DNA from: an uncultured Holophaga sp.
Lineage (GTDB): Bacteria > Acidobacteriota > Holophagae > Holophagales > Holophagaceae
DNA: 64,000 bases
Direction: 5' to 3'
Assembly: GCF_963677305.1 (NCBI RefSeq)
Contig: NZ_OY781925.1
Location: forward strand, 2,209,501-2,273,500
Below are positions 56,123 through 64,000 of this stretch, piece by piece. The position numbers were made by a program, and so were the translations under genes. Under the pieces are notes generated by a model. It did not search any database, had not been told where the DNA came from, and saw nothing but the letters and a program-made list of their open reading frames with translations. The first letter of the stretch is position 1. Each line of letters starts with the position of its first letter.

Positions 56123-56800
56123 CTACCTCCTCCGGAGGACCTCGGTGACACAGCGCTCAATACCTGTCCAGACGTCGCTCAGGCGGGCGTCATCAAACAT
56201 GTAGGCCGCCGTCGTGACCAGTCTGTTCTCCTCATCGATCACCACCTCCCTGGGGGAAGGAACCGGCACATAGGTGTGCCCGAGGGCTTCCATGGCCGCT
56301 TGGACCTGTGCACCGTCCCCCAGGGTGAGACGGCCCTTCCGCCCCGCCGAGGCGAGACACAGACCCACCAGTGCCGGGGCGATGCAAATGGCGCCTACGG
56401 GTTTGCCTGCATTGAAGAAACCGTTCACCAGGGCCTCCAGGTCCGGGATCACTTTGCCTGCAGCACCCTGGAAGGCGAAGTCACAGAGGTTCTTGGCCAC
56501 GCCAAAGCCCCCGGGCAGGACCAGGGCGTCGAAATCTTCGACCCGGGCGTCGGCAAGGGGAAGGCAGTTCCCTTTGCGGGCGATGCGACTCGCCTCCTCA
56601 AGGACATTGCGGCTTCCGGTGGCTTCCTGTCCTGTGGCGTGATTGACCACATGGTGCTGAGGGGCATCGGGGGCGAAGCACTGCACCTCCACCCCCTGCT
56701 GGTCCAAGGCCAGAAGGGCGAAGACCGCCTCACGGATCTCCGCACCGTCCATGTGGCCGCTTCCGGCCAGTACCACAGCGACGCGAGGGGAATGGGACAT
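56123..56800 (-). CDS. elbB: ElbB-like glyoxalase / DJ-1-PfpI family protein
   Basis: 225 residues. DJ-1/PfpI fold with the ElbB-specific N-terminus VAVVLAGSGHMDGAEIREAV, the nucleophile elbow PVGAICIAPALVG (Cys in GAICIAP), FDALVLPGGFGVAKNL and VTTAAYMFDDARLSD. E. coli ElbB has weak glyoxalase activity and is linked to isoprenoid formation; the physiological role remains uncertain. GGAGG before the ATG at 56800. The longer upstream frame is not used. Confidence 0.9.
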   Translation of the reverse strand: MSHSPRVAVVLAGSGHMDGAEIREAVFALLALDQQGVEVQCFAPDAPQHHVVNHATGQEATGSRNVLEEASRIARKGNCLPLADARVEDFDALVLPGGFGVAKNLCDFAFQGAAGKVIPDLEALVNGFFNAGKPVGAICIAPALVGLCLASAGRKGRLTLGDGAQVQAAMEALGHTYVPVPSPREVVIDEENRLVTTAAYMFDDARLSDVWTGIERCVTEVLRRR

Positions 56801-56862
56801 GGCAACCTCCGGGGAATGGACCAGTATGAAGCCCGATGGGACTCTGATGCCTGAAATGGTGT

Positions 56863-56890
56863 CTTGCAGCAGGGACGCTCCACGTATACT
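56863..56890 (+). promoter_or_regulatory. Candidate promoter of the iron-linked outer-membrane gene
   Basis: TTGCAG (56864) and TATACT (56885-56890) with a 15-base spacer. The -10 box is good, the spacer short. It lies just before the Fur-like box, so a repressor bound there would cover the transcription start. Confidence 0.45.
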
Positions 56891-56892
56891 AT

Positions 56893-56907
56893 TGAGACTC
56901 ATTCTCA
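56893..56907. promoter_or_regulatory. Fur-like operator
   Basis: tgaga-ctcat-tctca is a perfect 5-bp inverted repeat with the same layout as known Fur half-sites (TGAGAAT/ATTCTCA type). It lies directly downstream of a TATACT -10 box and upstream of an outer-membrane protein gene followed by feoB. Confidence 0.6.
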
Positions 56908-56940
56908 CCTTGAAGCAAGCCAGCTTCCCCTGGAGACCCC

Positions 56941-57723
56941 ATGAAGAGCCTCAGCCTTGCCCTCCCAGCCATCCTCCTCGCGGCCCCCCTCTTGAAGGCT
57001 GAAGAGCCCCAGGCGGGAGCCGTGCGCTCCATCGTCACCACCCCCGCAGGGCTCACAGAGAAGGGTGTTCTCCAGCTGGAACTGGGCGCGACCCAGGTTC
57101 GGGCCAAAGATGAGAGCCGGGAAGGCGGCATCACCGCCCAGTTCGATCTCGGAGTGTGCTCCTGGCTGGACCTCCGCTTCGGTTGGAACGCCCATGCCTG
57201 GAATCGCTCCTCGGATGGGGACTCCAACCGCGGGGTGAGCGATCCCTATATCGGGGGGCAGCTGCTCTTCGCTGCCCAGGACAAGGCGGGAATCGACCTG
57301 GGATTGGCCTATTCCCATGTCATCCCCCGAGCCAGCGAAGCCAAGGGACTGAGCTCAGGCTTCCATGAGGACACGCTGCTGGTGACGATGAGCCGCGCCA
57401 TGGGGCGCTGGGCCCTGGACGCCAATGCCGGCGTGACCCGGACCCGAGTCGAGGATGGCAGTCGGAAGGCCACCCAGAAGGTGGGCTCACTGGCGGTGAC
57501 CTATGCACCCGCCGCGGGCTGGAACCTGACTCTGGACCACTATGGTGTGGCCAAATCCGACCTGGGGGACCGGGAGCTCGGCAGCATCCTGGCACTCAGC
57601 TGCGAGGTGAGTGACAGACTCACAGTGGATATGAGTGTTGAGCACGGGTGGGCCGAGGCCTCTCCCCGCTATGCCCTCAATGCCGGGCTCGTCTACCGGA
57701 TCGGGAAGCTCTGGGGCAAGTGA
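56941..57723 (+). CDS. Outer-membrane beta-barrel protein, probably iron-regulated
   Basis: 260 residues. Signal peptide (about 1-20, LALPAILLAAPLLKA), then alternating hydrophobic strands of an outer-membrane barrel (GVLQLELGATQVRA, WLDLRFGWNAHAW, IDLGLAYSHVIPR, WNLTLDHYGVAKS, YALNAGLVYRIG). Resembles small transporter-like porins (MetA-pathway/phenol-type family). GGAGACCCC precedes the ATG. A Fur-like box in the promoter and feoB downstream suggest a role under iron limitation, but the solute is unknown. A strong terminator separates it from feoB. Confidence 0.7.
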   Translation: MKSLSLALPAILLAAPLLKAEEPQAGAVRSIVTTPAGLTEKGVLQLELGATQVRAKDESREGGITAQFDLGVCSWLDLRFGWNAHAWNRSSDGDSNRGVSDPYIGGQLLFAAQDKAGIDLGLAYSHVIPRASEAKGLSSGFHEDTLLVTMSRAMGRWALDANAGVTRTRVEDGSRKATQKVGSLAVTYAPAAGWNLTLDHYGVAKSDLGDRELGSILALSCEVSDRLTVDMSVEHGWAEASPRYALNAGLVYRIGKLWGK

Positions 57724-57735
57724 GTCCCGGCCTTT

Positions 57736-57770
57736 CCGCAAAGCCCCCCGGTAACCGGGGGGCTTTGCGG
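57736..57770. terminator. Strong hairpin terminator between the barrel gene and feoB
   Basis: Perfect 17-bp inverted repeat (ccgcaaagccccccggt and its complement) with a one-base centre, just after the stop of the barrel gene. feoB therefore needs its own promoter or read-through; a tatagg box with an upstream ttgtcc lies at about 57812-57840. Confidence 0.8.
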
Positions 57771-57898
57771 CATCCAAGGGGAAGGAAAGGCTCCGGTTCC
57801 TCCAAGTGGAAAATTGTCCTGCCCTGCGGGATTCTATAGGACTGCGCCAAGCGCCCCGACACCCGGGCGGGCTCCAAAGACGACAAGGAAGTTGCCAC

Positions 57899-60064
57899 AT
57901 GCTGACCATTGCCCTCGCCGGCAATCCCAATTGCGGGAAGACCTCCCTCTTCAATGCCCTCACCGGTGCCCGGCAGCATGTGGGCAACTGGCCCGGCGTC
58001 ACCGTCGAACGTCGGGCAGGCTCCTTCCGCCTGCTGGATGGCAGCGAAGCCACGGTGGTGGACCTCCCGGGGACCTACTCCCTCTCCGCCCGCAGCGAGG
58101 ATGAGCGCATCGCCGCTACCTACCTGGCCGAAGCGGAGGTGGATCTCATCGTCAACGTCGTCGATGCCGCCAACCTGGAGCGGAACCTCTACCTCACGAC
58201 CCAGCTGCTGGATCTGCGCAAGCCCATGGTCCTCGTCCTCAACATGGCCGACGAGGCCCGGGCCCGCGGCCTGGAGATCGACCAGGCCACCATCTCCACC
58301 CTCCTGGGCTGTCCGGTGGTCAGCACTGTGGCCAGCACCGGAGAGGGCCTGGCAGAGCTGAAGGCCGCCGTCGCCACCCCCAGTGGCGTCAACTGGAACA
58401 ATCTTGCCCAAGTCGGCTTTGGCCAGGACATTGAGGATGAGGTCCTGCGCCTGGAAGAGGAGATCCTGCGGGACGAGCACCTCGCCGAGATCCGGAAGCC
58501 CCGCCGCCTGGCCCTCCGTCTCCTGGAGGGGGCCACTGATGCCCTGGAACTCGTGGCCCGGAGCCATGCCCACAAGGCCATCCAAGCCCGTCTTGAGACC
58601 AGCCAGGCCTTTCTGGAGGGCCACCTGGGCGCAGACGCCGCGACCCTGCTCACCGAGCACCGCTACGGGTTTGCCCGCGGCCTGATGATGGAAGCCGTCC
58701 GGGGCGGAGATCTGGGCCAGACGGACCGGTCCTCCCGGATGGACCGGGTCCTGACCCACCGATTCTGGGGCTTTCCCATCTTCCTGGCGGTGATGGTGGC
58801 GGTGTATGCCCTGACCTTCGTGGTGGGCAAATACCCCCAGGACTGGATCGGCTCCCTCTTCGGGTGGCTCCAGCACTTCCTCGGGGATCACCTTCCCCAG
58901 GGTGAGCTGACCAGCCTCCTGGCCAACGGCATCATCCCGGGTGTGGGTTCGGTGGTGGTCTTCGTCCCCGTCATCATGATCCTCATGGCCTGCATCAGCT
59001 TCCTGGAGGACTCGGGCTACATGGCCCGGGCAGCCTTCATCATGGATCGCCTCATGCACAAGATGGGCCTCCACGGAAAGAGCTTCATCTCCCTGATCAT
59101 GGGCCTGGGCTGCAACGCCCCAGCCATCCAGGCCACCCGGACCATCGAGGCCAGGAGCGACCGCCTCATCACCATCCTGGTGAACCCCCTGATCTCCTGC
59201 TCGGCCCGTCTGCCGGTCTACATCCTCTTCGCCGGAGCCTTCTTCAAGCCCGTCCAGGGTGCACTGGTGGTGGTGGGCATGCACGTCCTGGGCTTCGTCC
59301 TGGCCATCCTCATGGGCAAGCTCCTTCGCCTGACCCTCTTCCGCCATGACCAAGCCCCCTTCGTCATGGAGCTGCCCCCCTACCGCGTGCCCCTGCTCCG
59401 CACCACCTGCCTCCATGGTTGGGAGAAGGGGTTCATCTTCCTCAAGAAAGCGGGAACCGTGATCTTCGCTGGGGCCGTGCTCATCTGGTTCTTCAGCCAG
59501 TACCCGGGCATCAGCGACAAGAATCTTGCTGTCGAGCGCCACCGTCTGGAGCAGGAGGTCCGGGCAAGGCACCTTGATCCCGGTGCTGAACAGACTGCAC
59601 TGGACGACCTGGACTTCGCCTTCCAGGGCCGGATCATGAACCAGAGCTATGCTGCCCGTTTCGGGAAACTGATCCAGCCCGTCTTCCGGCCCATCTTCGA
59701 CCCTGACCACAGGCGGGCCGAGGCCTGGAAGGATGGCGTGGCCCTCACCGCGGGCTTCGTGGCCAAGGAAATCGTGGTGGGCACCCTCGGTGTGCTGAAC
59801 CAGGCCCGGGAAGAGGGGGATCAGGGCAGACTCAGCCCCCTCCAGCAGAGTCTCCGTGACAGCTCCGGCCTCACCCCCCTCACTGCCATCGCCTTCATGG
59901 TGTTCACCCTGATCTACATCCCCTGCCTGGGCACGGTGGGCATCATCCGGAAGGAGACCCAGAGCTGGGGGTGGACAGGCTTCAGCGTTGGCTACGGGCT
60001 GGTCCTCGCCTGGGTCCTCGCCTGGATCATCGTCACTCTGGGCAAGGCCATCGGCATGGGCTGA
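57899..60064 (+). CDS. feoB: Ferrous iron transporter FeoB
   Basis: 721 residues. Inner-membrane Fe(II) uptake. N-terminal G-protein domain: G1 GNPNCGKTSLFN at 8-19, T(Ser/Thr) switch region TVERRAGSF, G3 DLPGTYSL, G4 NMADEA. Then the helical GDI-like region, and the membrane part with two Gate domains: FVPVIMILMACISFLEDSGY, MGLGCNAPAIQATRTIE, and the second pore half FVAKEIVVGTLGVLNQ. ATG at 57899 is at the correct distance before the G1 loop. No feoA is visible next to it; a Cys-rich FeoB-associated peptide follows 33 bases later. Confidence 0.97.
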   Translation: MLTIALAGNPNCGKTSLFNALTGARQHVGNWPGVTVERRAGSFRLLDGSEATVVDLPGTYSLSARSEDERIAATYLAEAEVDLIVNVVDAANLERNLYLTTQLLDLRKPMVLVLNMADEARARGLEIDQATISTLLGCPVVSTVASTGEGLAELKAAVATPSGVNWNNLAQVGFGQDIEDEVLRLEEEILRDEHLAEIRKPRRLALRLLEGATDALELVARSHAHKAIQARLETSQAFLEGHLGADAATLLTEHRYGFARGLMMEAVRGGDLGQTDRSSRMDRVLTHRFWGFPIFLAVMVAVYALTFVVGKYPQDWIGSLFGWLQHFLGDHLPQGELTSLLANGIIPGVGSVVVFVPVIMILMACISFLEDSGYMARAAFIMDRLMHKMGLHGKSFISLIMGLGCNAPAIQATRTIEARSDRLITILVNPLISCSARLPVYILFAGAFFKPVQGALVVVGMHVLGFVLAILMGKLLRLTLFRHDQAPFVMELPPYRVPLLRTTCLHGWEKGFIFLKKAGTVIFAGAVLIWFFSQYPGISDKNLAVERHRLEQEVRARHLDPGAEQTALDDLDFAFQGRIMNQSYAARFGKLIQPVFRPIFDPDHRRAEAWKDGVALTAGFVAKEIVVGTLGVLNQAREEGDQGRLSPLQQSLRDSSGLTPLTAIAFMVFTLIYIPCLGTVGIIRKETQSWGWTGFSVGYGLVLAWVLAWIIVTLGKAIGMG

Positions 60065-60097
60065 AGGCTGGGAGCATCCAAAGGACAGGAGGTCTCC

Positions 60098-60226
60098 ATG
60101 CAGACCTTGATCATCATCCTCATCGTGCTGGCCTGCGGAGCCTACCTGCTCCGTGGCATCCTCAGAAAGAAGCCAGGCAAGGGCGGCTGCGACGGCAACT
60201 GCGGCGGCGGCTGCTCCTGCGGCTGA
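60098..60226 (+). CDS. FeoB-associated Cys-rich membrane peptide
   Basis: 42 residues. One N-terminal membrane helix (about 3-18, TLIIILIVLACGAYLL), a basic turn (RGILRKKPGKGG) and a Cys/Gly-rich tail with C31, C35, C39 and C41. This is the layout of the FeoB-associated Cys-rich membrane protein family, thought to help FeoB perhaps by handling iron. GGACAGGAGG precedes the ATG and it starts 33 bases after feoB, so it is almost surely co-transcribed. Its stop codon abuts that of tlyA on the other strand. Confidence 0.85.
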   Translation: MQTLIIILIVLACGAYLLRGILRKKPGKGGCDGNCGGGCSCG

Positions 60227-60994
60227 TCAGGCGCAGGCCTCCGGAAAAGGACGGCATGGCCCACCCTTCTCCAAGAGGAGGAGGAACTCCAGGTTTCCCT
60301 CGCCGCCGCGGATGGGGCTCTCCATGAAGGCCTGGGGCCTCAAGGGTGAATCGGAGAAGAAGGCCCAGATCTCCCGGATCACCCGCTGATGTACCGCCGG
60401 ATCCCGGACGATGCCCCCACTGCCCACATCCTCCCTTCCCGCCTCGAACTGGGGCTTGACCAGGAGAATGGCCCGGGCGTCGTTCCGCAGACTCGGAAGG
60501 ATGGGCGGAATGGCCAGCTTGAGGCTGATGAAGCTCAGGTCGGCCACCAGGAGGCTGCAGGTCTCCGGAATGGCTGACGGCTCCCACAACCTGAGATTGA
60601 CCTGCTCCATGGAGACAACCCTGGGGTCGCTCCGCAGCTTCCAGTGCAGCTGATTCGTACCCACATCCACGGCATAGACCCTGAGCGCCCCCCGCTGCAG
60701 CAGGCAGTCCGTAAAACCACCTGTGCTTGAGCCCGCATCGAAGCAGATCAGTCCGGCAGGGTCGATCCCGAAGCCATCCAGGGCCCCTGCCAGTTTGAGC
60801 CCCCCACGGCTCACATAAGGCAGGTTCTCTCCCCGGAGACGGATGGGCGCCTCCTCGGGGATGGCTGTGCCCGCCTTCGTCACTGGCCGGTCCTCCACCA
60901 GAACCTCACCGGCGAGGATCCGTGCCTGGGCCTTGGCCCGGGTCTCGCAGAGCCCGCGCTGGACGAGGAGTTGATCGAGACGGAGCTTGGCCAT
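60227..60994 (-). CDS. tlyA: TlyA-family rRNA 2'-O-methyltransferase
   Basis: 255 residues. S4 RNA-binding domain at the N-terminus (KLRLDQLLVQRGLCETRAKA) followed by a FtsJ-type methyltransferase: YVSRGGLKLAGAL, the AdoMet loop FDAGSSTGGFTDCLL, VADLSFISLKLAIP, LLVKPQFEAGRE. Mycobacterial TlyA methylates ribosomal RNA cytidines and affects capreomycin sensitivity. Here the exact target is not known. Start ATG at 60994 matches family N-termini. Confidence 0.93.
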   Translation of the reverse strand: MAKLRLDQLLVQRGLCETRAKAQARILAGEVLVEDRPVTKAGTAIPEEAPIRLRGENLPYVSRGGLKLAGALDGFGIDPAGLICFDAGSSTGGFTDCLLQRGALRVYAVDVGTNQLHWKLRSDPRVVSMEQVNLRLWEPSAIPETCSLLVADLSFISLKLAIPPILPSLRNDARAILLVKPQFEAGREDVGSGGIVRDPAVHQRVIREIWAFFSDSPLRPQAFMESPIRGGEGNLEFLLLLEKGGPCRPFPEACA

Positions 60995-61025
60995 GGATAC
61001 AGGTTAACCGCTCCGGCGCCTCTCT

Positions 61026-62132
61026 TCAGGAGGCGCTGGGCAGGAGCACCGTGAAGCAGCTCCCCTGCCCCGGCTGGCTCTCCACCTCAATGCGGCCACC
61101 GTGGCTCCGGATGATGCCGATGGTGGTGGAGAGCCCCAGGCCGGTACCCCGCCCCGCGGGCTTGGTGGTGACAAAGGGCTCGAAGATGCGTTCCCGCAGC
61201 TCCTCCGGAATCCCGATGCCGGTATCCCTCACCTGCAGCGAAAGGCAGGAGTGGCCATCCGAGGCCAGCTCGGTTCCCAGCTCCACCTCCAGGCAGCCCC
61301 CCTCGGGCATGGCATCGCGGGCATTGACCAGAAGATTCATCATGACCTGCTCCAGCTGGGTCGGATTGCCCACGACTTCAGGCAGCCCTGAGGGGAGGGA
61401 GGTCCGGATCTCGATATTCCGGGGGAAGCTGCTGGTGCAGAGGGCCAGAGTCTCTTCGATCAAAGGGACCAGGGCGAGACGCTCCCGGTGGCCCGCTGAT
61501 CCGCGGGCAAAGGTCATAAGTTGATTGAGAAATGCATTGCATCGCTTGATCTGATTGGCCATGTTGCAGGCAAGCCGCTGCTTTTCGGGACTGGGGGCAT
61601 CAGTCTCCATGAGCTGGGCCCCCAGGAGGACCGGGGACAGCATGTTCTTGAGGTCATGGGCTATGCCGCTGGCCAATTGCCCGAGGCTGTCCATCCGCTG
61701 GCTCCGCCTCAGCTCCTGCTCCACCTGCTTCCGCCGGGTGATATCGGTGGCATAGGCGCAGGTCATGCGCTCACCGTTGACTTCCATGAGGATGGTGCGG
61801 ACCTCCACGGGGATCCGTCGGCCATCCTTGGCCAGGTGGATGGCCTCAAAGGTCATGGCGTCCACCTTGGCAAGGTCCCCGACGTGCGCTCGAAAGCTCT
61901 GGATGTCGAAGTCCTCCACCAGATCCGGAATAGTCATGCTCAGCAACTCCTCACGGGAGTAACCCAGGGTGGTTGAGGCCTCCTGGTTGACATAGGCGAT
62001 CCGTCCGTCCTCTCGGTTGAGGAAGACCATGACGGGTGCCGCCTGCACAGCGTGGTGCAGAATCTGGGGCCCGATGAAGGGGCAGGCATCCTGAAGGGCA
62101 GAACTCCTCTGGATGTCCATAGGGAAGGACAT
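61026..62132 (-). CDS. Cytoplasmic PAS-domain histidine kinase
   Basis: 368 residues, no membrane segment. N-terminal PAS (about 30-140; VMVFLNREDGRIAYVNQEAS and the PAC segment RMTCAYATDITRR), HisKA with LASGIAHDLKNMLSPV, ATPase motifs QVMMNLLVNARDAMPEGG, VRDTGIGIP, FVTTKPAGRGTGLGL. Most like NtrB/PAS-type kinases. No response regulator adjacent, so it is an orphan; the stand-alone receiver at 24.7-25.1 kb is only a possible partner. GGAGAGAG precedes the ATG. Divergent from the cysteine desulfurase gene. Confidence 0.9.
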   Translation of the reverse strand: MSFPMDIQRSSALQDACPFIGPQILHHAVQAAPVMVFLNREDGRIAYVNQEASTTLGYSREELLSMTIPDLVEDFDIQSFRAHVGDLAKVDAMTFEAIHLAKDGRRIPVEVRTILMEVNGERMTCAYATDITRRKQVEQELRRSQRMDSLGQLASGIAHDLKNMLSPVLLGAQLMETDAPSPEKQRLACNMANQIKRCNAFLNQLMTFARGSAGHRERLALVPLIEETLALCTSSFPRNIEIRTSLPSGLPEVVGNPTQLEQVMMNLLVNARDAMPEGGCLEVELGTELASDGHSCLSLQVRDTGIGIPEELRERIFEPFVTTKPAGRGTGLGLSTTIGIIRSHGGRIEVESQPGQGSCFTVLLPSAS

Positions 62133-62160
62133 TTCTCTCTCCGGGGAATACTTGTGCTTT

Positions 62161-62180
62161 GGTTGGATTTAAACCTAACC
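62161..62180. promoter_or_regulatory. 20-bp palindrome upstream of the cysteine desulfurase gene
   Basis: ggttggatttaaacctaacc is a near-perfect inverted repeat (two of ten pairs imperfect) in the 96-base gap between the divergent kinase and desulfurase genes. Its position suits an operator for either gene. Confidence 0.4.
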
Positions 62181-62228
62181 GAGCGGGAAAATACATCAAA
62201 ATGTCATCTGGATGCCAAAAGGAGCCCT

Positions 62229-63347
62229 GTGTCGTCCATCTACCTCGACCACAACGCCAGCACCCCGCCCCTCCCGGAGGTCGTGGAGGCCATGGTGCAT
62301 TGCCTGCGCGAGGGCCTGGGGAACCCCTCCAGCGTCCACCGCTTCGGGCAGGAGGCCCGCAGGCGCCTGGACTTGGCCCGGGCGCAGGTGGCCGCCATGA
62401 TCAGTGCTGCACCTGAGGAGATCATCTTCACCAGCGGAGGCACTGAGGCTGACAATCTGGCGCTCCGGGGCGCCCTGCCTCCGGGAGGAAGGCTGGCGAT
62501 CAGTGCCATCGAGCATTCCGCCATCCGGGAGACAGGGCACGAACTCCGCCGCATGGGGGCTTCCCTCACATCGCTCCCCGTGGATCACCAGGGCATTCTC
62601 CGCCTGGACGACCTGGACCGGGCCTTGGCCGAGGGGCAGGACCTGGTTTCCATCATGGCGGCCAACAATGATCTGGGAACCCTCCAACCCATCGCTGAAG
62701 CCTGCGGGAGAACCCATGCTGCGGGGGCTCTGTTCCACACCGATGCGGTTCAGGCGGCTGGGAAGATCCCGATTCTAGTCCGGGAGTCGGGTGTGGACCT
62801 CCTCAGCCTCTCGGCCCACAAACTCCAGGGACCCAAGGGAGTCGGGGCGCTCTTCGTGAGGCGGAGCCTCGCGATCCATCCGACCCTGACGGGTGGGAGC
62901 CAGGAGCGCAGGCTCAGGCCTGGTACCGAAAACCTGCCCGGCATTGTGGGATTCGGCGTCGCCTGTGAGCATGCCCGGCACCAACAGGAAGCGGATGCTG
63001 CCAAGGTCCTGGCCTTGCGGCTGCGGCTGGAGGCGGGCCTCGTCCTCCTGGGCCTGCCCATCCACGGCCACCCGGAGCAGCGCCTGCCCAACACCGTCAA
63101 CGTGGGCCTGCCTGGCATCCCCGGCGAGGATATGCTCCTCAACCTCGATCTCCAGGGCATCGCCGTATCGGTGGGCTCGGCCTGCAGCTCCACCAACCGG
63201 GAGCCCTCCTACATCCTCCAGGCCCTCGGATTGGACGACACCAGGGCCCGGCAGGCCATCCGCATCTCCCTGGGACCTTCCAACACCGAGGCTGAAATCG
63301 ACCGGACCCTGGAGGCGATCCGGTCGATCATCCTTCGCTTCCGCTGA
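62229..63347 (+). CDS. Cysteine desulfurase (IscS/NifS-like)
   Basis: 372 residues. PLP enzyme that takes sulfur from cysteine for iron-sulfur clusters and tRNA thiolation. IYLDHNASTPPLPEV at the start, GNPSSVHRFGQEARR, TSGGTEADNLALRGA, HTDAVQAAGKIP, PLP lysine K198 in SAHKLQGPKG, RPGTENLPGIVGFG, catalytic C319 in SVGSACSSTN. The start is GTG at 62229, with AAGGAG five bases upstream; homologues begin at this point. No iscU or iscR adjacent, so its scaffold partner is elsewhere. NifS-like group with short active-site loop. Confidence 0.93.
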   Translation: MSSIYLDHNASTPPLPEVVEAMVHCLREGLGNPSSVHRFGQEARRRLDLARAQVAAMISAAPEEIIFTSGGTEADNLALRGALPPGGRLAISAIEHSAIRETGHELRRMGASLTSLPVDHQGILRLDDLDRALAEGQDLVSIMAANNDLGTLQPIAEACGRTHAAGALFHTDAVQAAGKIPILVRESGVDLLSLSAHKLQGPKGVGALFVRRSLAIHPTLTGGSQERRLRPGTENLPGIVGFGVACEHARHQQEADAAKVLALRLRLEAGLVLLGLPIHGHPEQRLPNTVNVGLPGIPGEDMLLNLDLQGIAVSVGSACSSTNREPSYILQALGLDDTRARQAIRISLGPSNTEAEIDRTLEAIRSIILRFR

Positions 63348-63821
63348 TCAGGCTTCCCGCACCGCCTGGATGGCCGACTGGCACAGTCGCCGCACGCCGG
63401 GGAGCAGATCCAGGGTGGCCAGGGCCTTCTCCGAGACCCATTGTCCGCCTTCGGGAGGCGGTGGGAGCTCCTCTTCGGGCCCTTTGGTCCTCAGCAGGTG
63501 GGTGAGGTAGAGCCGCTGCTGGCCCTCCAGCCCCTCCAGACGGAGGAGCCAGGGGGTGGGCAGCCGGGAGGTGCGCTCGTCGAAGACCACCGGCAGGCGG
63601 CTTGCATCTACGAAGCGGAAGGGGATGCACCACCCGATGGCGATCTGGTTCTGCAGGAGGGTGGGCGGCAGGAAGCCCGGCGACCACGGCACATGGGGGG
63701 GCATGAGCAGTCCCCGATGGGGGTTGTGCATGCTGGGCACCAGCAGGACGAAGGGGGTGGCCGAACCATGGACCAGCACCCCCTCGATGAAGGTCGTCAT
63801 CTGGACAGGACCCTCTGCCAT
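63348..63821 (-). CDS. Hypothetical protein, 157 residues
   Basis: 157 residues, no signal peptide. Begins with VQMTTFIEGVLVHGSATPFV and contains MHNPHRGLLMPPHVPWSPGF, VFDERTSRLPTPWLLRLEG and GGQWVSEKALATLDLLPGV. The strand layout is vaguely like a NUDIX-type fold, but no Nudix box (GX5EX7REUXEEXGU) is visible, so no function is assigned. ATG at 63821 is only 4 bases after the proS stop, so it is probably co-transcribed with proS. Its stop is adjacent to the end of the desulfurase gene. Confidence 0.55.
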   Translation of the reverse strand: MAEGPVQMTTFIEGVLVHGSATPFVLLVPSMHNPHRGLLMPPHVPWSPGFLPPTLLQNQIAIGWCIPFRFVDASRLPVVFDERTSRLPTPWLLRLEGLEGQQRLYLTHLLRTKGPEEELPPPPEGGQWVSEKALATLDLLPGVRRLCQSAIQAVREA

Positions 63822-63825
63822 GACC

Positions 63826-64000
63826 TTACCTCCCCCCGGCTTCCTGCAGTTCGGCCAGGATGCGATCCCGGGCGGCGGCCACTTCCGAAACCAGCGCCTC
63901 GGGAGCGAATTTCCTTATCTCCTTGGTGCGACGGTCCTTCAATTCCACGATGCCATCCTTGAGCCCCTTGGCCCCCACCACAACCCGGAGGGGGAAGCCC
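63826..64000 (-). CDS. proS: Proline--tRNA ligase, C-terminal end (continues outside window)
   Basis: The last ~58 codons of a gene running off the right edge on the minus strand. The residues GFPLRVVVGAKGLKDGIVEL and KDRRTKEIRKFAPEALVSEV match the end of the anticodon-binding domain of prokaryotic ProRS. Stop TAA at 63826-63828. The catalytic part lies outside the window. Confidence 0.85.
   Translation of the reverse strand, partial: GFPLRVVVGAKGLKDGIVELKDRRTKEIRKFAPEALVSEVAAARDRILAELQEAGGR

Noticed and set aside
57677..59710. 677-codon minus-strand frame opposite feoB
   Set aside because: Antisense to FeoB; His/Asp/Gly-rich without any recognisable domain.

Overview
The window is GC-rich (about two-thirds G+C by eye) and comes from a diderm bacterium. 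It carries LPS-transport genes (LptB, fused LptF-LptG, a probable LptC-LptA fusion), KdsD, a TolC-family channel, sigma-54, flagellin, a futalosine-route menaquinone enzyme (MqnC), SpoVG, a SdhCAB complex, AcnA-type aconitase and FeoB. This mix fits a Holophagae-type acidobacterium (Geothrix/Holophaga relatives), but that placement comes from gene content only and no marker phylogeny was run. It reads as an ordinary chromosomal region: no integrase, transposase, CRISPR array or phage genes were seen.

Layout. 1-3.1 kb: 3' part of valS, a stand-alone MetH-activation-like protein, a small membrane protein. 3.1-6.5 kb: sdhCAB (minus strand). 6.8-10.2 kb: a YchJ-like protein, pyrD with a possible attenuator, a COG2509 FAD protein. 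10.5-14.7 kb: flagellin behind a good sigma-54 promoter, one-chain LptFG, kdsD. 14.7-16.4 kb: spoVG, tRNA-Gln, mqnC. 16.5-22.6 kb: an overlapping operon recJ-lptC/A-lptB-rpoN-hpf, the classic neighbourhood of rpoN. 22.8-28.1 kb: secreted beta-carbonic anhydrase, PHP phosphoesterase, receiver protein, truA, a short leuA and a divergent LysR gene.

28.2-40.4 kb is the most distinctive region. A very AT-rich leader precedes six co-directional genes: nucleotide-sugar dehydrogenase, an N-terminal PilZ domain fused to a hyaluronan-synthase/NodC-like glycosyltransferase, a membrane-anchored degenerate deacetylase, a 1382-residue TPR + deacetylase + outer-membrane-barrel protein (PgaA and PgaB functions in one chain), a GH18 hydrolase and a large lipoprotein. 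Together they look like a complete c-di-GMP-gated machine for making, modifying, exporting and trimming an amino-sugar-containing exopolysaccharide, with an architecture that differs from Pga, Bcs, Pel and Alg systems.

40.4-50 kb: ilvA, proCBA, acnA, acs. 50.2-56.8 kb: a lipoprotein, an unknown protein, an operon tolC-family/PhnD-like binding protein/hybrid histidine kinase, and elbB. 56.9-60.2 kb: an iron module with a Fur-like box, an outer-membrane protein, feoB and a 42-residue Cys-rich FeoB-associated peptide. 60.2-64 kb: tlyA, a PAS histidine kinase, a cysteine desulfurase, an unknown protein and the 3' end of proS. No stretch longer than 300 bases lacks a gene. A structured intergenic repeat occurs three times (two tandem-like copies near 7.2-7.3 kb, one at 22.7 kb).
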